From Tritrichomonas musculus (lineage: Eukaryota; Parabasalia; Tritrichomonadida; Tritrichomonadidae), in assembly GCA_039105265.1 (NCBI GenBank), contig JAPFFF010000002.1, positions 8,184,001-8,248,000 of the forward strand: a stretch of DNA of 64,000 nucleotides, read 5' to 3'. Positions 60,394 to 64,000 of this stretch are shown one piece after another. A program made the position numbers and the translations under genes. How positions within the stretch are numbered: position 1 is the stretch's first letter; each line of letters opens with the position of its first letter. The notes below the pieces were generated by a model that was not told where the DNA came from, searched no databases, and saw only the letters and a program-made list of their open reading frames with translations.

Positions 60394-63300
60394 ATGCTAA
60401 AGCACCCATGGGAAATTGAAAACATTAAAATTAATATAGATAATGAAGCAGGATTTTTATCTAAGTTTATCATTTATGATGATTCAAATTTGTTTCAAAC
60501 CCATCTTATAAAAACAGCTACAACAGTTGATTTTATTGGTGCAGTTAAAGATTCGCAAATCGACACAGAAATAATGATTTCCAATCTGAAGATAAATGGT
60601 ATACTAATATATCTCTGTATTTTAGATAACATAATTTTTATTATAAAACAAATAAATCTACATCAACTTGAAGAATATTTTAATGAACGCAAAAATTTGC
60701 TTATATTTATGACATCCGAATGCAAAGAAGACTTCACTAATGATATTTCTTCAAAAAATCAAGTTTCAGAACTCAAAGATCAAATTTTAAGTGAACAAAA
60801 ATATATTAATATCACAATTAAAAAAGAAATAATTCGATGCATTATCAAGAAGAGTCAGTATCGAACAATAAAAATGAGTCAAAAATTGTTACCAAATAAA
60901 TATAATTCTAAAAATAATGATTATAAATTAGATGACTTCATTTTAGTTCAATCACAAGGTTTCAGTCTATATTACAATTCTAAAGATCAAATTCTCAATG
61001 TATTAAAATTTTATGTTGATGAGAAAAGATTCAATCATGAAATTGACTTTTATCATCAAATTGAAAACACTTTCCCTTTCATTCGAAAAATTTTTGGAAT
61101 AATCAACCAATCACGTGGATTGCCAATCATCATCCTTGAGTATGTTCAAGGTGAAAGATTAGATACGTTTCTTTTAAGTGAAAAAGAAATTTCATTTAAT
61201 ACAAAAATCAAAATCATTGAACAAATTCTTTTATCAGTTTATTATGTACATTCTAATGGATTTTATTTGAGAGATTTGAAACCAGGCAACATCATCATTG
61301 ATTACAAAAATGATGCAATATTAATCGATTTTGATTCATCAAAAAAAATGTATTCTTCAAATGAAAAAGAAGATAATACATGTGATATCGGTAATCCTAC
61401 TTTCACAGCACCAGAACAATACAATTCAAATGAATACACATATAAAGTCGATTCATATTCAGTTGGAATGATTATTCATTTCATAATTACAAGACAAAAT
61501 TACAAATTCAGTTATTCTGATTTACATGATATTTATAAACAAAAAGAAAATATTTCAAAAAATGAAAAATTTCCAAAATGCCCTGAAGAATATGAATTCA
61601 TTCTAAGTATTTATGAAAAATGTTTTGAAATATCACCAAATTTACGTCCATCTATTACGATACTTATTGCACTGATAATACTTGATAATAATCAACTAAA
61701 AAGTTCCAATGAAGCAGTACTTCAACATACAATAAATGAATTAGAAAAATATGAATCAATTTTTAAAACTGCAGATAAATATATGTATGAAGAATCATTC
61801 GAACGATCATATTTGCAATACTTTTTAGGATACATTTATTATACTGGTCAATATGTTTCACAAAATATAGTCAAAGCAATTTTTGAACTTGAAAAAGCAT
61901 CAAATCAAAATAATTCAAATGCACAATGTTATCTTGGTGAAATTTATTATAAAGGTGAATATATATCACCAGATATTAATAAATCAATTCATTATTTGAC
62001 TCTTTCTGCAAATCAAAATGATTCTTATGCACAATATTATCTTGGTGAGATTTATTATAAAGGAGAATATATTTCACGAGATATCAATAAATCAATTCAT
62101 TATTTAATTCTTTCATCAAATCAAAATAATTCTGTTTCACAATATCTTCTTGGCTATATTTACTATAAAGGTGAATATATTTCACGCGATATCAACAAAT
62201 CAATTCATTATCTCACTCTTTCAGCAAATCAAAATGAGCAATATGCACAATTTTGTCTTGGTGAAATTTATTATAAAGGTAAATATATTTCACGCGATAT
62301 TAATAAATCAACACATTACTTAACTCTTTCAGCAGATCAAAATAATTCAAATGCCCAATTTTATCTTGGCGAAATTTATTACTTAGGTGAATATGTTTCA
62401 ATTGATATCAATAAAGCAATTCATTACTTAACGCTTTCAGCAAATCAAAATAATTCAGGTGCACAATATTATCTTGGTGTAATTTATTATAAAGGTGAAT
62501 ATATTTCACGTGATATTAATAAATCAATTCATTATTTCACTCTTTCAGCAGATCAAAATCATTCAGAAGCACAATATTGTCTTGGTGAAATTTATTACCT
62601 AGGTGAATATGTTTCACGAGATATCAAAAAATCAATTTATTATTTAATTCTTTCAGCAAATCAAAATAATTCAAATGCACAATGTCTTCTTGGCTTTATT
62701 TATTATTCAGGTGAATATATTTCACGCGATATTAAAAAATCAATTCATTATTTAAATCTTTCTGCAAATCAAAATAATTCAAATGCCCAAAGTTATCTTG
62801 GTGTAATTTATCATAAAGGTGAATATATTTCACGAGATATTAAAAAATCAATCCATTATTTAACTCTTTCATCAAATCAAAATAATTCAAATGCGCAATA
62901 TTATCTTGGAGTAATTTATTACTTAGGTGAATATATTTCACATGATATCAATAAAGCAATTCATTATTTAACTCTATCAGCAAATCAATATAATTCAAAT
63001 GCACAATTTTATCTTGGCGAAATTTATTACTTAGGTGAGTTTATTTCATGCGATATCAATAAAGCAATTCATTACTTAACGCTTTCAGCAAATCAAAATA
63101 ATTCAGGTGCACAATTTTATCTTGGTTTTATTTATTATAAAGGTGAATATATTTCACGTGATATCAATAAATCAATTCATTATTTCACTCTTTCAGCAAA
63201 TCAAAATAATCCATCTGCACAATGTCTTCTTGGTTATATTTATTATAGAGGTGAATATATTTCACGAGATATTAAAAAATCAATTCATTATTTAACTATT

Positions 63301-63987
63301 TCTTCAAATAATAATGATTCAGTTGCACAATGCCTTCTTGGAAAAATTTATTATGATGGTCAATATATTGAAAAAAACATTAATAAATCAATTCATTATT
63401 TCAAAGAATCATCTTGTTTCAATAGCAGTGCAGCAAAGAATTTTCTTGGTGTTATATATAAAAATGGAGATGGAGTTGAAAAAAATATTTATTTTGCAAA
63501 AATATATTTTAAAGAAGCAATCAAAGAAAAAGAAGAACCTTACTCAATGTATAACTTAGCACGAATTTATTATTTTGGCATCGAACATGAAAGAAAAATA
63601 TCAAAAGCAATTGCATTGCTTGAAAATGCATCAAATAAACAGCTTATTATTGCAGACTTGTTTTTATTTTACATTTTCACAATTTGTGATGATAAATACT
63701 TTAGAAATCAAAAGAAATCATTCAAATACTATGTTAAATTCCAATATCATTTCAAACAACAAATGAGTTTTATTAATTTTAATGATTATGATATTTTTGA
63801 AAAATTATATAATTATTTTAGAGATTATGATTTGACATACTACCATGATTATTTATATGACTTGTTTTGCTTTTTAATGAGTGAAAAACTTTATGAATGG
63901 AAAATGCAAAATGATAATGTACATGTAAATAATAAATCATTAAGAAAAGATATTAATGCAGACTTTTACGAAGGATTTTATGATTAA
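60394..63987 (+). CDS. Protein kinase with 17 Sel1-like repeats
   Basis: 1197 residues. The first 170 or so form an unrecognised domain (MLKHPWEIENIKINIDNEAG). The kinase domain (about 180-430) has ATP lysine Lys205 (LNVLKFY). The catalytic loop is YLRDLKPGN, with Asp294 and Asn299 but Leu for the HRD His. The metal motif is DFD (312-314) in place of DFG, with PEQY for APE. Thus the three key catalytic residues are present but two flanking ones are not, and activity is uncertain. Residues about 475-1070 are 17 Sel1/TPR-like units of 36 residues (YYKGEYISRDINKSIHYLTL, SANQNNSNAQFYLGEI), an alpha-solenoid for protein binding. The C-terminal tail is unique. Trichomonads have many kinase-Sel1 proteins. 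The start at 60394 is the first ATG in frame. Confidence 0.85.
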   Translation: MLKHPWEIENIKINIDNEAGFLSKFIIYDDSNLFQTHLIKTATTVDFIGAVKDSQIDTEIMISNLKINGILIYLCILDNIIFIIKQINLHQLEEYFNERKNLLIFMTSECKEDFTNDISSKNQVSELKDQILSEQKYINITIKKEIIRCIIKKSQYRTIKMSQKLLPNKYNSKNNDYKLDDFILVQSQGFSLYYNSKDQILNVLKFYVDEKRFNHEIDFYHQIENTFPFIRKIFGIINQSRGLPIIILEYVQGERLDTFLLSEKEISFNTKIKIIEQILLSVYYVHSNGFYLRDLKPGNIIIDYKNDAILIDFDSSKKMYSSNEKEDNTCDIGNPTFTAPEQYNSNEYTYKVDSYSVGMIIHFIITRQNYKFSYSDLHDIYKQKENISKNEKFPKCPEEYEFILSIYEKCFEISPNLRPSITILIALIILDNNQLKSSNEAVLQHTINELEKYESIFKTADKYMYEESFERSYLQYFLGYIYYTGQYVSQNIVKAIFELEKASNQNNSNAQCYLGEIYYKGEYISPDINKSIHYLTLSANQNDSYAQYYLGEIYYKGEYISRDINKSIHYLILSSNQNNSVSQYLLGYIYYKGEYISRDINKSIHYLTLSANQNEQYAQFCLGEIYYKGKYISRDINKSTHYLTLSADQNNSNAQFYLGEIYYLGEYVSIDINKAIHYLTLSANQNNSGAQYYLGVIYYKGEYISRDINKSIHYFTLSADQNHSEAQYCLGEIYYLGEYVSRDIKKSIYYLILSANQNNSNAQCLLGFIYYSGEYISRDIKKSIHYLNLSANQNNSNAQSYLGVIYHKGEYISRDIKKSIHYLTLSSNQNNSNAQYYLGVIYYLGEYISHDINKAIHYLTLSANQYNSNAQFYLGEIYYLGEFISCDINKAIHYLTLSANQNNSGAQFYLGFIYYKGEYISRDINKSIHYFTLSANQNNPSAQCLLGYIYYRGEYISRDIKKSIHYLTISSNNNDSVAQCLLGKIYYDGQYIEKNINKSIHYFKESSCFNSSAAKNFLGVIYKNGDGVEKNIYFAKIYFKEAIKEKEEPYSMYNLARIYYFGIEHERKISKAIALLENASNKQLIIADLFLFYIFTICDDKYFRNQKKSFKYYVKFQYHFKQQMSFINFNDYDIFEKLYNYFRDYDLTYYHDYLYDLFCFLMSEKLYEWKMQNDNVHVNNKSLRKDINADFYEGFYD
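61900..63420 (+). repeat. 108-bp coding repeat (Sel1 units)
   Basis: About 14 tandem 108-nt units with high DNA identity (GGTGAATATATTTCACG-GATAT recurs in most). Alternating subtypes (YYKGEYISRDINKS and YYLGEYVSxDINKA) suggest duplication of two- and three-unit blocks. Confidence 0.85.
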
Positions 63988-64000
63988 TTGAAAGCAGTGT

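Noticed and set aside
1-64000. Operon or bacterial origin with ribosome binding sites
   Set aside because: Gene families are eukaryotic, spacing is long, and no Shine-Dalgarno pattern is present.

Overview
The window looks like nuclear DNA of a parabasalid protist, probably Tritrichomonas or a close relative. It is very AT-rich, and the intact genes appear to have no introns. Several genes have a TCAYW initiator 7-13 nt before the ATG, which is the trichomonad pattern. The families present are typical of the group: DUF3447-type ankyrin proteins, BspA-like leucine-rich repeats, kinase-Sel1 fusions, polytopic adenylyl cyclases, and surface proteins of beta-helix type. The species assignment is inferred from these signs, not from a marker gene.

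Left part (1-32.4 kb): mostly intact, well spaced genes. These are Notchless/Rsa4 (cut by the window edge), a PP2C-family protein with a changed metal site, an inositol polyphosphate kinase, a BTB-like/discoidin-like protein, a Rab GTPase, a PLAC8 Cys-rich protein, an ankyrin-LRR fusion, two unrecognised proteins, a CK2-like kinase, a 1551-residue surface protein with about 168 F-[ST]-x-S-x-x hexapeptides, glucosidase II beta, a 1579-residue adenylyl cyclase and a CDC50-type flippase subunit. A pseudogene of a surface protein lies at 1394-2376. tRNA-Thr(TGT) and tRNA-Lys(CTT) lie at 31.2 and 32.8 kb. A tRNA-Leu/Ser-like sequence near 5.2 kb lacks room for an anticodon loop.

Middle and right part (32.9-58.7 kb): an accessory zone full of duplicated and decayed members of large families. 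It holds a BTB/F5-8-type gene with two in-frame TAA codons, an ankyrin-BspA gene broken at its ankyrin/LRR junction, a truncated ankyrin fragment, a probable BEACH/WD40 remnant, two leucine-rich/kinase pseudogenes, a 5'-truncated Sel1 gene, a short broken ankyrin gene and a beta-helix pseudogene. Two ankyrin loci (38.5-41.2 kb minus, 46.7-49.3 kb plus) share an unusual plan: an intact N-terminal ORF, then single ankyrin cassettes separated by arrays of a 25-bp repeat. The sense strand of that repeat has no stop in any of its three frames. Intact genes in this zone are an RCC1/coiled-coil/kinase fusion and a small gene whose promoter and first codons are duplicated 3.9 kb away.

Right end (59.1-64 kb): an intact coiled-coil gene and a large kinase-Sel1 protein with 17 tandem Sel1-like repeats.

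Four short elements with terminal inverted repeats lie in gene-free DNA (8.7, 12.1, 53.1 and 54.1 kb). One contains a tRNA-like A-box/B-box pair followed by a T-run.
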